DNA from: Tanypteryx hageni | Lineage: Eukaryota > Arthropoda > Insecta > Odonata > Petaluridae | Length of the DNA: 64,000 bases | Assembly: GCA_028673005.1 (NCBI GenBank) | Contig: CM054118.1 | Span: forward strand, 56,613,338 to 56,677,337 | Reading direction: 5' to 3' | In this document: positions 45,930 to 57,455 of the stretch, piece by piece | Position numbering within the stretch: the first letter of the stretch is position 1 | How the letters are laid out: every line of letters begins with the position of its first letter | The notes under the pieces: model-generated | Told to the model about the DNA's origin: nothing | The model's input: only the letters and a program-made list of their open reading frames with translations | Database searches by the model: none | Program-made: the position numbers and the translations under genes

Positions 45930-47022
45930 TGACTTTTATACGCCGATACATTTATGATCAGAAAGGGCAACAGAATACAATCAAGATATCTGCGTATGTT
46001 TCGTAGAGTGGCAGAAGGCCTTTGGTAGAGTAAATTGGGTAATGTTGATGAAGATAATAAAGGATATATGTAGGTGTAGACTGGAAAAACAGGAGACTGA
46101 TCAGGAATCTATTTGTGAATCAAGTTGTAAAGATCAGGTTGGAGAATGCGGACACCTGCGGAGTAATATCGCCGACCCTATACAATATATATGGAGCAAG
46201 TCTAATGCAAGAAGCATTAGAAGGCACAGATTTCAAAATTGGAGGAAGGATTATGAGAACAGTAAAATACGCGGGTGATCAAGTACTTCTAGCAAGAAAG
46301 GAAGAGGAATTCCAGTAAATGATAAATAGACTAGTAATAACAGGTAGAAAATGCGGTATGGAAATAAATACAGAAAAATCCAAGATCATTCGAATATCGG
46401 GCAAAGAAAAAAATCTGAACATAAGTATTGAAGGAAAGGCTTTAGAACAAGTTTCAGAATATAAATACCTTGAAAGCATCATAACAAGAGAAGCAAAATG
46501 TACGGATGAGATCAGGACTCGGCTTTCAGAAGAAAGAAACACCTACTTACGGGGAATATAAGGGAAGATATCCGCGAGAAGTTGATAAAATGCTATGTAT
46601 GGAGTATAGCTATGTACGGGGCAGAAACATGGACGCTAAGGAAAAATGACATCAAAGACTTGGAAAGCTTTGAAATGTGGACTTGGGGGAGAATGCTGAA
46701 GATAAAATGGACAGATAGGATGAAAAACGATGAAGTGCTACAAAGAGTAGGAGAGAAGCGAATGATTATACAAACTATTAGGAAGAGGAAGACAAACTGC
46801 GTTGGACATTACCTGAGGAGAGAGTATGATTAAAGACGTGTTTAGAAGGAAAACTAGATGGAAAAAGGGAAAGGGTTAGGGAAAGGTTTAAGCCGATAGA
46901 CGATTTGAAAGAGTTATCAAGATATGAAGAGGACAGCGGAAAATAGGAGTATATGGAGAACCAGGTTTAACCATGAATAATCACGGACCTATCTACGGAC
47001 AAACTACCTATGATGATGATGA
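45930..47022 (+). pseudogene. Non-LTR retrotransposon RT fragment, copy 1
   Basis: The stretch begins near motif A (VCFVEWQKAFGRVNW, about 45990) and passes motif B remains (SPTLYNIY) and a YAGDQ in place of YADD. It continues with GMEINTEKSKIIRISGKEKN, YKYLESIITREA, LIKCYVWSIAMYGAETWTLR and RKRKTNCVGHYLRR, the standard thumb/C-terminal order of RTE/L2-like endonuclease-RT proteins. Frameshifts at about 46100, 46320, 46560 and 46830 kill it. The 3' end carries an ATGATGATGAT tail (about 47010-47022). Confidence 0.82.
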
Positions 47023-47149
47023 TACTTCTGATACACGATAAAATATTAATTATCAATCCTGTACATTAAAACCTTTTTAAAAATTTTGATAAAAACATTT
47101 ACTTTGGTGAGGCGAATAATAACATAAATATTTTTATTACTATCTACAT

Positions 47150-47705
47150 AATAACAAAGAATTAAATGTAATGGCAAATGGCCAAAAATTGAAACAAGTA
47201 AGTCGTTTCAAATATCTTGGCAGTATCTTAGAGCAGGATGGAAGTAGTACACAGGACAACAGAAGTAGGATTGCAATGGCAAAAGCGGCATTTAACGAGA
47301 AGGAGTTTCTCACAAAAAAGAAAATAAATTTAGAAACAAGGAAGATATTAGCGAAATGCTACATATGGAGCATAGGTCTTTATGGCGCAGAGACGTTGAC
47401 GGTAAGGAGGAGGAAAAATATTTAGAAAGTTTTGAGATGTGTGTATGGAGGAGGATGATGAAAGTGAAATGGACAGAGGAAAAGCAAGTTGGATAAGGCA
47501 CATATTGAGAAGACAGTGTTTACAAAGGACGATCTTAGAAGGCAAAATTAATGGAAGAAGAGGAAGAAAAAGAATAGGAATATTAGAGAATTTAATGCAG
47601 GAATATAGTACTTATAGAGATATAAAAGAGGCTTCCGAGGAGAGAGATAAATGGAGGCAGCGATTCAGCTGAAACCTGTCTTCGGAGAGCAGCATGATGA
47701 TGATG
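47150..47705 (+). pseudogene. Non-LTR retrotransposon RT fragment, copy 2
   Basis: A second, related 3' fragment: LKQVSRFKYLGSILEQDGSS, RKILAKCYIWSIGLYGAETL, then after a frameshift SWIRHILRRQCLQRTILEGK and GRRGRKRIGILENLMQEYST, ending EERDKWRQRFS and a TGATGATGATGA tail. Compared with copy 1 it is a different subfamily, so these are two insertions and not a tandem duplication. Confidence 0.82.
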
Positions 47706-48454
47706 ACATAATAAAAAATTTGCAACAAGTCGATAAAATATAGGGCCCCATGACCCGAATATGTATCTGTTTTTAAATTGGCTCGAATATATTCGATGCT
47801 CTTGTAAAATCAGAATAGAAAACATATTCATATAAAATTTCTAGCTATATAAATAGATTAGAGTTGATTTTACTGATAATTTTTTCCAACTATGAAATTA
47901 AGCGATCGTAAACAAGTTTCAAGGCTAAGGATCGAATGTCGGAATGCCCGTTGCTTTCGGAATTAGATGATTAATTCAGAGCAGAGGTCGCCAACCCGCG
48001 TTTCAAGTGACGCATCCGGGCCCCCGTGTCATTTTGTGCGGCCCTCAGACCTTTTGGCAAAATTAGGTTACTGAGTGGTTACTTAAATGAGTAGTAATAA
48101 TGGAAACACATGGCATCCTATATATGGAATATATTATTTAAAAATTATTCATATCTTTGATTAGAACAAGGAAGTCGAATTTATCAGTTATTAGGCGTTC
48201 TTCATCAGCGAAGCGGTAATAGCGGAACGAGCACGTATGGCCCGTCCGTCCGTCGTAACTTTCATCTCCTAAACCGCTGGACAGATTTTAATTTGATTAG
48301 GTATGAGTGGTCTTTATTAAAATTTGTCGCCCAATTGTGATTTTCAACTGAATCCGTCAATTAGAACTTCCACTCGACATAATTACTTTAATAAACTTAT
48401 ACTCGTATCTTGTTAAATGACATCCGCCAAGTAACAATGAAATATCAAACTTCT
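47706..48454. other. No gene; hAT-like left end and GTCCGTCCGTC motif
   Basis: CAGAGGTCGCCAACCCGCG at 47982 looks like a hAT end but has no convincing partner. CCCGTCCGTCCGTCGTAACT at about 48240 is a repeat-family motif also seen, as GACGGACAGACGGAC, at about 44080. Confidence 0.45.
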
Positions 48455-48800
48455 ATCTCCCTAGCTATTATATATTCTGTAAGGTATAGATTTTAAAAAA
48501 ATATTCTGATAGATAACAACATTTACTACAAGAAAGTCCGAGAGGCCACGGAATTACGACTCATAGTTTTGGAGATAAATATTCGAGAAAATCCCGAGCA
48601 AAACATCGCATATTTTGTTTACATCGATTGCGAAGACGGTTCTCTTAGCAAACAAAGATTAAAAATCCATATATTTCTCTCCCATTCTCTTATATTATCT
48701 GTGAGGTATAGATTAAAAAATTTATTTGGATAGAGATTAACATTTACTTCAAGATAGTCCCCGAGACTATAGTTTCGAAGATAAAAATTCGAGAATCATC
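48455..48800. repeat. Degenerate tandem duplication, about 210-bp unit
   Basis: TGTAAGGTATAGATTTTAAA (about 48478) to AAATATTCGAGA repeats as TGTGAGGTATAGATTAAAAA (about 48699) to AAAAATTCGAGA. Intermediate blocks TAACA.CATTTACT.CAAGA.AGTCC.GAG and TTTTGGAGATAA / TTTCGAAGATAA are shared. Confidence 0.7.
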
Positions 48801-49564
48801 AAATCTTTCGATACCATTCCATACGTATGCCCCATTAAGAACGCCTTTGAAATGTATTCCATTTACGAAGTATACTTTTCCATCTTGTTTTGTATCAATT
48901 CCATTTATTCGACCGGGGACAGGCAACACACCACCTTCGCGCACGTGACTCATACTAACTAGTTTCACAATTTCTACGCTTCTATTATTCGATTCCCCGC
49001 CTTAACACCATTCGCCAATGGTCCTTTGGAACGATTCCGCATTAGTATGATTCACTCTTCAAATATTTTGCTTTCATAATAAATTATATATTTTGTTCAT
49101 TAGTTGAATATTTTCTAGTTTACTAATATTCCTTTTTTATATTGAGCTTGCATTTTCTTGATTGATGATATTAAAACGAGAGAAAAGTTCTAATCAATGC
49201 GTTTAATTATCTTCTCGCCGCATATTTGATAATTTAATGTGACCCACCATGAAAGTTTGAGGATCACTGACTTAAAAAGGGACAAATCTACAGATTGGCT
49301 AGCAGGGCTGCAGCCTAGGTCCCCGGGAACAAGGGGCTCCCGATTGGTAAATATAAATATTAAATATCATAAAAATAGACAAGCAATAGATAAAAAATGA
49401 ACAATATTTCTTACCATATCTCACAATATTTTCCTCGTTTCTATAATTAACTTATTTATGTTCATGGCCTCAAAATAACATTAGCCCTTGTCCCCAAACC
49501 CTCCACTATCCACCACTGAATTTAGAATGTAAAGTTTATTTGAAAGAGAGAAAAACTATATAAA
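48801..49564. other. No recognised gene
   Basis: A 74-aa minus-strand frame at 48744-48968 (SHVREGGVLPVPGRINGIDT) has protein-like composition but matches nothing I know. The rest is AT-rich. Confidence 0.35.
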
Positions 49565-49747
49565 GTAAAACCTCGATAGTACAAACTTCAAGGGACTTAA
49601 AATTTCACGATTCGAATTAGCGAGGCTTGTAATAATGAATTCGTTATAACAAGCATCATGTACCTATGATTTTGGGGGGGAATGAAGCGCACTTCTTATA
49701 TACCAGAATTTTACATGAACCGATTTTGTATTATCGAGATGTTACTG
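49565..49747. mobile_element. Small Tigger-like MITE
   Basis: AGTAAAACCTCGATAGTACA at the left and, in reverse at the right, CAGTAACATCTCGATAATAC are imperfect inverted repeats typical of pogo/Tigger ends. 183 bp, no coding. Confidence 0.55.
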
Positions 49748-50152
49748 CAGTTCTGTAACTCTTTTTTGCAAAATTAATAAAACGGATGCATCAACGTAAT
49801 CGGATTTTTGAGAATTGGGAACGGAATCCCTGAGGCGCTACATTTATTAATTATCTTCCGGAAAAATATTTATTTTTTACGTTCAATAGTTTCTCGTGTA
49901 TACATTCCTGTTTAAAAATTTGTCAGCTATACCCGCTATGCATAAGCGCATAACGCATTTAAAAAATCCTTTCATTATCTGCCATCGGATAGGCAGTTGT
50001 TTATTTTCTGGGATGAACCAATCAGCTATGACCTCTGTCCATATTCATCCAACTCGGAATTATACTCGCCCTATCTCTTTTAACTCTCTTAGTCAACATC
50101 AAGAAAGCTGAACTTCTAACAAAAGTTCAGTCCTCACGGGATGATAGTCACG

Positions 50153-50198
50153 AACCCCCCTTCCCCCCCCCCCCCCTCTCCCCCCCCTCCCCCCAGTT
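50153..50198. repeat. Poly-C/CT tract
   Basis: A run of C interrupted by a few T residues. Low-complexity. Confidence 0.95.
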
Positions 50199-51709
50199 GG
50201 TCGAGTTAGTTTGATGAAGGCCAAACCCGAGAAACATCAAAAGTGCAGCCATAAGTAGAAGTTACGGTTTCTGTAAGTTTGTATGGTCGAAGGTTAAGGT
50301 CACCAGTCCGTGCAGAACATCATCCGGACGACGAGGAAAATCCGAGAAAACGGAATGAATGTTTGATGGTCGCAAATAAAGATTCAATAACGAAGTACTC
50401 TTATACATCTTTTTAAACGTAGACCTGAATGAAAATTTCTAATAGATTTTTATATACATCTGGGCCTCTTATAACACGGGTTCTTATAAGTCTATAAGTT
50501 TAGATAACCGACAACAACATTCTATATGTAAATATAGGTGCATCAAAGAGAGGTTGGGGAACTTTGAAATTGAAGGAGGGTGTCGGAAGGAACCTCCTTG
50601 TCACTATGTAAAGCTAGGTTTACATGACACGGATTCACATTACACGGGACATTTTCAGAACGCATTTCCGTTTTATAGGAGGGCCGGGTATATGTTATGA
50701 TAGAAAGCAGTTTCAGTATGATGACGTATCATTTGATAGGGATTTTGAACATATATTTTAATTAATCGATCAAATTATTGAATAAGAAGCTAACAAACTC
50801 TTCAGTTTTGGTACGCACAGGGCTGAATTAAGGTGATAGAAGGAGGCCTTGGAGCAACTTTAACCTCAAATTAACATCTTAGTTAATATTTCAGTGCATA
50901 ACGAGGAACACCGCCTAACGCCCTGGAGCAACCGCTACATTTTCTCCGCCTTTAATCCGCATTTAAAAAACGAAGATAGGGATTTGGCTTTTACCTTTGA
51001 CAAATCAAAAGGAGATCAACATGGCTGTAACGAGAGGAGAATGTCAATTTTTTAAACTTTGCTTCGGGCAAAAAATACCTTATTTAGATAATCTCGCGCG
51101 AAAGGTATAGGAATTTCGGTCCATCCCTTAGAAATGACTTACTTCTTTCGTGGCGACGGAAGGCGGGCGAAGAATGGAAGCATCCGAATGTGAGCGTAAT
51201 ATTTCACTGTCAACGGATGATTCGTCTGCTGCAATAAAAGTCCTTCCTCCAAAACCAACCTTTTTATATCCTCAGGCTACTCCGCCCTCCGTCAACCACA
51301 CCGCCATAAAAATGATGCAATGAAAAACTACGGCACAATAAAGAGGAAAAATCAGTGAGCGAAAAGGGCCAAATTACCTTTCACCAGTTCCGGCGAAGCC
51401 AGAAAACTCCCGCTATTAAGACGAACCTTCCCCGAATATTCGGGGTTTCTAAAAAAACATCAGATGGACTAGACAACAAGATTACCTGACAGAAACGTTG
51501 TCACAATATTCGTGTGGTAAATACTTTTTCAAACAAAGGTTGTAAGCACAAAATCTGTTCATTTTCCGAGGGAAATACTGGTAGCGACTACTTAGCTGAC
51601 AAAAGGGCAAAAGAAGCGCTTAAAGATTTTTGGAAAGAGGAATAATTAAGAACTGTCTTAACTATTAGAAAGTAATTGAATTTAAAAAAAGCAATGTAAT
51701 AGCCAATGA
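50199..51709. other. No recognisable feature
   Basis: Mixed-composition sequence with no coding frame above background and no element ends recognised. Confidence 0.4.
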
Positions 51710-51835
51710 CCAATAAAATGTAAATTTTTAAATCTTAGTTAACATTCATGAGAATACTTAAGTAATAACCTTGAAATGTATAATCTAAATAAATAAAGGT
51801 TATTTTGAATTGAATTGAAATAAATGTTTTTCGAT
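51710..51835 (+). mobile_element. LINE 3' end with TTGAA tail
   Basis: A terminal AATAAAGGTTATTTTGAATT followed by repeated GAATT/TTGAA units has the form of a non-LTR 3' end. No coding sequence remains upstream. Confidence 0.4.
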
Positions 51836-52009
51836 GTTAAGACACGAAAATTTGACCATAATCAGGGCTACATGTTTTATGAACTCGCACAGCATCAATA
51901 TATATTATGTTGACTTGCGCCAACACTCGTATATCATCACAGAATTATGTATTTTATCTCTTCGCAGTTTTAATCTCTCACAGAAGTTTGCTTGAAGCTC
52001 TTATCTTCC

Positions 52010-52440
52010 AGGCACGGGATTATTCACATGCGTCAATTTAGCGTGTACTTCATTCTTCGAAATAGTTGCTATCTTCTTTTGCAAATATTGCCACCCGTCG
52101 ACGTTTTTGGTCTTGGCATACATTCTTCTTAAACCTCATAGCCTTCAAGCCTGCTGCTTTCATGTTGGTCACCTGCCATCCGAACTTTGTACTTCGCAAG
52201 CCAGTCTACGAATGTATTCAGCGTTGAGAGAAAATTCGACATTATCTAGAAGATATTTTTTTGCTGTCCGACCAATACAACCGTTCATCTGGCGAGAAAA
52301 ATCGTCACATTTGTATAGGAATGGTTCTTTTCTCAGGATGTGGGCAAAGCTTAACTTTTTTGCTAGCGTAATGGTCACCTCGTATAACATTCGCGTCGTT
52401 GTATTTAGATCGAAAAATTGGTACTTATAATAGGTAATTT
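52010..52440 (-). other. Unidentified protein-like frame, possibly a gene scrap
   Basis: The frame 52390-52169 reads KKLSFAHILRKEPFLYKCDD and LLDNVEFSLNAEYIRRLACE. The shifted continuation downstream reads TNMKAAGLKAMRFKKNVCQD then QKRRRVAIFAKED. The composition is charged and protein-like and better than background, but I do not recognise it. It could be a processed pseudogene or a transposon fragment. Confidence 0.3.
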
Positions 52441-52723
52441 AAAAAATCGCCCATATTTCCGGCACCCATGTTTTCGAACTGAAAACAAATGATGAAACAA
52501 ATACGACCATTATGCTTACGGTACATGTAAATTTGACAAAGGCGTATTATATATCAATAAACCAGGCTAGATTCTGAGTTGAATAAGTAAGTTTGGATAA
52601 TGGCTTATAACAAATTAATCATATTGTTTAGCCCTTAAGAACCTAAAGCAGCTGATTAAAACATATTAGCTTTCGAAATGCAAATTTGGCGTCCTCAGCG
52701 GTAAATCTGCCGATCATTGATTC

Positions 52724-52841
52724 TATGGGCGTCCGCTGGGGGAGGCAAGGGGGGCAGTGACAAGAGTGTCAAGGGAAAATAACCGGCCTAGCCCCTTGCC
52801 GCCTTCCCCTTCCTCTGGAAAAATTCCAGCGGACGCCCATG
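52724..52841. mobile_element. 118-bp hAT MITE related to the 10048 element
   Basis: Ends TATGGGCGTCCGCTGG and, in reverse, CATGGGCGTCCGCTGG. Flanks ATTGATTC and GTTAATTC agree at six of eight. The terminal CATGGGCGTC is shared with the coding hAT element at 10048-13457. Confidence 0.75.
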
Positions 52842-53079
52842 GTTAATTCTTTCAATAATTCTTATTAAAATAAAATATCGATGAATCATCACCAAGAACG
52901 GCTTCTTTTTAGCAGAAAAGCGCATATATATTTTTTCTAAGTATTTGAATAAATTGTCATATTCCATTTTTATACTTCGCAGTTTTTACCGGAACAATTG
53001 GTCGAAAATACTTTGCCGACAAAAAATTTAACAATTGGTGCCTATCTCCATTTCCCGTAAACATGGAACTCAATGAGTA

Positions 53080-53510
53080 GAGGCCGAGAGAGGACCAGGC
53101 GATCTAGGCGACCGCCTAGGGCAGGGGTTTCCAATCCTTTCCATGTGGCGAGCACCAAGTTGTATTCTGGTATATTAAGTGAGCACTAAGCTATATCCTA
53201 GAATATCAAGCTAGCACCACTAGACTTTTGCGAAAAAAATAATTTTATCATAAATGCTAAAATCAAACCAACGTCAATGTTACTAGTTATGTTCTTATAT
53301 ACGTTTAGAAAGAAATTAACTGATCATATTATATTAATGACGCTTGGAAACGCGAATTAAGCATCGCAGAAGTGCAAAACCAGGCTGCCGAAGAGCACCA
53401 TCAAGCTGCCAAAGAGCACGGCGGTGCTCGCGAGCACCAGGTTGGGAACACTTGGCCTAGGGCCTCGCGCCTTTGCGAGCCTCGCGTCTAGAGCTGCGAG
53501 AGAGTAGTGT
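53080..53510. repeat. GC-rich repeat copy split by a MITE
   Basis: GGCGACCGCCTAGGG before the MITE and CCTCGCGCC and CCTCGCGTCTA after it align with GGCAGTCGCCCAGGG, TCCCGCGCC and CCCCGCGTCTA at 62795-62850. So this is a second, partial member of the 62771-63153 family. Confidence 0.65.
53122..53454. mobile_element. hAT MITE with exact duplication GCCTAGGG
   Basis: Ends CAGGGGTTTCCAATCC and, in reverse, CAAGTGTTCCCAACCT. GCCTAGGG stands at 53114-53121 and 53455-53462. It has split the GC-rich repeat around it. Confidence 0.87.
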
Positions 53511-55093
53511 TAACAGAGTCAGGAACTTATTGTGAGGGGGGAAAGAAATCTATAGAATGAGTGTGAAAAGTCCCAACGCTAAGAAGCGGTCATATATATT
53601 CTAAATGATGACGACGATCAACGTAAACGATATTAGGCGAAGGCCAATCTCAACTGACGGGCATCATTCCAAAAATAACTATTTCTAAGGGTTCCATTCG
53701 AAGACTGAGTTGCGACCGACATCGACATATAGTAAATATATATGGAAATATATTGTTAAGAATTTGACAGCCTGTTTTCCTTCGTGAAGTTTAACCACAT
53801 GTTTTCCGAATTTGTGAGTATTGGGCCCCCCGAACCACAACCACCTTGGGGCTTCTTGCCCCCTAAATTTGCGCCCGTCTCTGAGTTTATCACTTACCCA
53901 GAAAGAACTGCTTTGCCGACGTAGAGATCTTTCCAACAGCCCGCGTGGTTCTTCCTCAGCACTCAACGTTCCGCGAGGAAGGCCAGCAGACGAAACATTA
54001 CGCTTATGAGGCGCCTGAGAAACGAACAGTGCTGACAACGAACTGAGAAGAGAAAGGAGTGGGGAGGGGGTTTCTAATCGGGAATCCCTCCTCCCTAAAG
54101 AGGACGGAGGAGAGAGACAGTCACGCGACCAGTTCTTTTGCGAAAGATTATACCACGTATGGCAAACGGACGCCACGTGTTCCGAGCTGAGATAGACGTG
54201 TCCTTTCATTTTCGCGCCCAAGAGCATGAATGATATTGAAAAAAAGAGAGAATTCACCGAAATTTGTTGCCAAAATATCAAGGGCTTTTACTAGCTCGAT
54301 ATTTATTGTCGATATTTTATTCCTATCTATGTTTCATTTATGTGAGTGATACTCATATGTAGGCCAAAATGTTTGAGCGATATTTTGCGGTCTGTCCTAG
54401 GATTGAAAGAGAGAAGGTTGGAATGTTTAAGGAAATTATCAACTAATGTTCTTGGTAACAACTTTGCGCGATCAATAAATAAAGTGCCAATGTCTGGTAC
54501 TTAAAATTCGATCAGTATTTTCCGTCATTTATATATTTATCTCAATTATCATCGCACTCTTAAGTGATCGTTAACAGCCCAAGAGGCTGATTCACTCAAA
54601 ACAAACACACACTCTCTCTCTCTCTCAGACAGTTTCCGTTGATTAAATATTATCAATTAACATTGATCTGGCCAATGTACCTTCAAAGAGCTTCGTATAA
54701 AAACATAAGTAGCACCCACGCATGCGCGTGTTTCACCCGAAATAATTTATGAATTTTTAAAATTAATCTCTGACGCACCAACTTCAATTCATTAGCCAAG
54801 TCTGGTTTAGGCTAGAGTCAATTTCAACGGTCCACCCGAAAAAAGAATCGCCCGCCATAGCGGCGATCTCTGGACTAAATGGATTTTCGTCATTTGAGTT
54901 GTGTTATCGCAGCAACTCGGAGGATTGGCCGATAAGCATCGCAAGAGGACTTTCATTCCGTAAAAGAAGAAAAGCTCTCAAATTACCTGGAGGAAAGTAA
55001 TGCACTTCCTCCTTCGCGTGACTTATTTGTCTTTTTCGGAGGAGTGGACCTCAAATTCGAAAACATTACTACAAGGAAAACTCAAATGAAACA
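53511..55093. other. No supported gene
   Basis: A 198-aa minus-strand frame (54281-53685) runs through a GC-richer patch. It is Ser/Arg/Leu-rich, with no domain and no splice or codon support, so I do not call it. A CTCTCTCTCTCTC run is at about 54612. Confidence 0.4.
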
Positions 55094-55625
55094 CAGTCTA
55101 TAACGCGGTATCCTAGAGCGCGGTTTCACGTACATGCGATTTATAAAGTGCGATTATAGTATCCTAGAACGCGATCTCGTTTCACGTTTACGCAATTTTC
55201 AAAGACCGATTTCTTCGATTTTAAACAAAGAATTTCTAGCGCAGGAAATGTTATATGATCTGTCTTGAACATTTTTACAGTGTACGTTTTGTCTCTATTC
55301 CAGTACCTAGTTTAATAATGAGTTGTATTCGAGTATGCACACTAAGTGAAATTTATGCAATTTATACCCATTTATTAGTATATTAAAACAAGTTTTATTA
55401 TGTTAATACAATCTTATTAAAGAAAATTTGTATTCATTTAATATTAATCGAATTATTATAATATTATTCCATGTTTTACTATATTATTCGGAGTTTTAAT
55501 ATCGATAATTAGTCCGATGGGTTCCTATCCCCTATTTCCCAAGACTTAAGGTATCCTATAATGCGGTTTCGTTTTACACGGTATATTCCAGGAATCTATC
55601 TCTAGCGCTATAGGAGGAACTTCTG
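55094..55625. mobile_element. Possible Tigger-like element
   Basis: CAGTCTATAACGCGGTATCC at the left, and in reverse at the right CAGAAGTTCCTCCTATAGCG, are loosely matched CAG-starting ends; TA follows the right end. Internal blocks TATCCTAGAGCGCGGTTTCA and TATCCTAGAACGCGATCTCG repeat. Confidence 0.45.
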
Positions 55626-55644
55626 TACAAATAAAAATTTTCTG

Positions 55645-56130
55645 ACCGATTAATAATAGATTAGATTAGATATGGTCTTTATTTTGGGCGAGATTGAGAC
55701 TCGGAAGTTTCCTCTTCCACCTAACCCCTCGTCATGGCACAAATATAATAATACATTCAAGAATTAACAATAATATAATAATAATGCAATAACTGCAAAA
55801 AGATAATAATTGTGGGAAAAATATAAAAAAAACCCACATAGAAGGGGGGTGTGAAAAACCTGCGAAACCTACTAAAGCTCACTAAACAAATCATCATATG
55901 TTGCACTATAATATATAAGATAACCATACATAAAAATACATGCAATAAAAGAGTATAGGCGAAAAAGAAAAATGGAGGAAAGAAATAAAAAAACAACAAA
56001 TAAATGCACTACAGGATAACTCCCGCACAGAAAGGGGGTTGCGTGGACCTGCGAAATCTACTGAAATTCTTTACATAAAAATATAGCAATAAAAGAGGAA
56101 GCAGATTAGAAAAGATTGTTAGCAAGTTTA
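55645..56130 (-). mobile_element. LINE 3' end with ATCTA tail and internal duplication
   Basis: On the minus strand the sequence ends CCCAAAATAAAGACCATATC then ATCTAATCTAATCT, a CR1/L2-like terminus. Upstream, CCTGCGAAACCTACTAAA (55859) and CCTGCGAAATCTACTGAAA (56050) mark a tandem duplication of about 190 bp. Confidence 0.5.
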
Positions 56131-56562
56131 TTTTTGCGCATATTATGTTTGGGGAATGGATTTGCCATTTTTTTCCATTCTATCTCGCTATTCTTGACGC
56201 CGTTGGATAAAAGAATAATCGTTACGTAAGGCATAGCCTAAAAAAATATCAACCGCGAGGGAAAATGATGGAAATTACTACCAAAAGAGAAAATAATTCA
56301 AATTATTCCAATCGTAAAATGGACAGTGGGTCGGAAGAAGACATTTACCATCGGTGATACAAAAAATTATTTATACGTATCTACTTTTTCTCATCCCTGA
56401 AAGAACCCATACAACTAGAAAACTGTCCGACTGCACTGGAATGGAAGAGAAATCGATTCGCAAACCACCTTCACTCGTTTTGTTTTGTGTCAGTCGTAGA
56501 CTAATAGGGTAATTCCTACGCTTTCTCATGGAAGCATTTATTCCAAACCGCCCACGAACAAT

Positions 56563-56807
56563 CAGTGCCGTAGCGAGGGAAGGGCAAGCGGGGCGACCGC
56601 ACCGGGCGCGGAGGCAAAGAGGCACCAACAGACGATTCGCCTGTTGATTTTTTTACAAGAAAAAATATATATAAATGTTGGTGTATATTATCATAAATTT
56701 AACATTTTCATTGCATGGAACACAGTTGCAAGTGGTGATATTATTTATACTAAAATTTGGGGGCTACAGTCTTGCCTCGGGCGCCGATCTTCCTTGCTAC
56801 GTCATTG
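56563..56807. mobile_element. hAT MITE, duplication CGAACAAT/CGAACGAT
   Basis: Ends CAGTGCCGTAGCGAGGGAAG and, in reverse, CAATGACGTAGCAAGGAAG. Seven of eight flanking bases match (56555-56562, 56808-56815). Confidence 0.84.
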
Positions 56808-57194
56808 CGAACGATAATCCCATAGAGTTTTGCAAACGGTCCTAGGAAAGCAACGAATAACGACGGCCTCGGCACTAGTTGAAAATAGCACCGCTAATAT
56901 TTTCAAACAAAAGAAGAAAGCGGTTAAAACCGCTAGATGGCATCCCGAGGCCGAGACTTTTGGCTCTAGCCTGTTAGGACTCGAGTCTACTAACGCACGT
57001 GTATTAATAACCTGCGGCGTCCTATTTCAGTCGCCGCTACAACGATTTTGTGTTTTTTCTATGCGGCGCAATTGCAACCTCGTTCGTAAGCGAGAATGCG
57101 GAATTCAATTGTTCGAAGGCGTCTCAATGATTCAATAGTAACGATATTACGTCTCATTAAGATACAGAAAACATATACAGGCACTGAAGTCAAT

Positions 57195-57455
57195 GCGGTG
57201 GCAGGGTGACTAGAACGCTAGCCCTCCACGCAGCGGTCCCGCGTTCAAATCCGAGAAAAGTCGGATTTTTCAACCCGGAATCGCCTCGTAACCTACCTGT
57301 GTGGTTCGAAGTGACGTTAAGCAGTTAGCCTCCCTCGGCGCTCTTCGCAAAGAGTAGGCTAATGCCGACACAGGGTTTCCCTCCTTCCTTCTGTGTGGAG
57401 CCGTGTAAGTCAAGTTACGGAGGACCAAGTGTGTCAGAAGCACATGATAAAATTT
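57195..57455 (+). repeat. tRNA-derived SINE with body
   Basis: The head has a degenerate box A around TGACTAGAACGCTAG (57207-57221) and box B GCGTTCAAATCCG (57241-57253). The body CGTGTGGTTCGAAGTGACGT-like and CCTCCCTCGGCG...GTAGGCTAATGCC is typical of arthropod tRNA SINEs. It does not form a proper cloverleaf. Confidence 0.65.

Noticed and set aside
47982..49269. A hAT element from CAGAGGTCGCCAACC to GGATCACTG
   Set aside because: The two ends match poorly and the flanking 8-mers do not agree; probably two unrelated relics.
53685..54281. 198-aa minus-strand ORF
   Set aside because: Ser/Arg/Leu-rich low-complexity composition in a GC-richer patch, no domain, overlapping frames in both directions. 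Chance openness is the simplest explanation.
57195..57260. A genuine tRNA gene
   Set aside because: Same reason: box B is good but no cloverleaf, and a SINE body follows.
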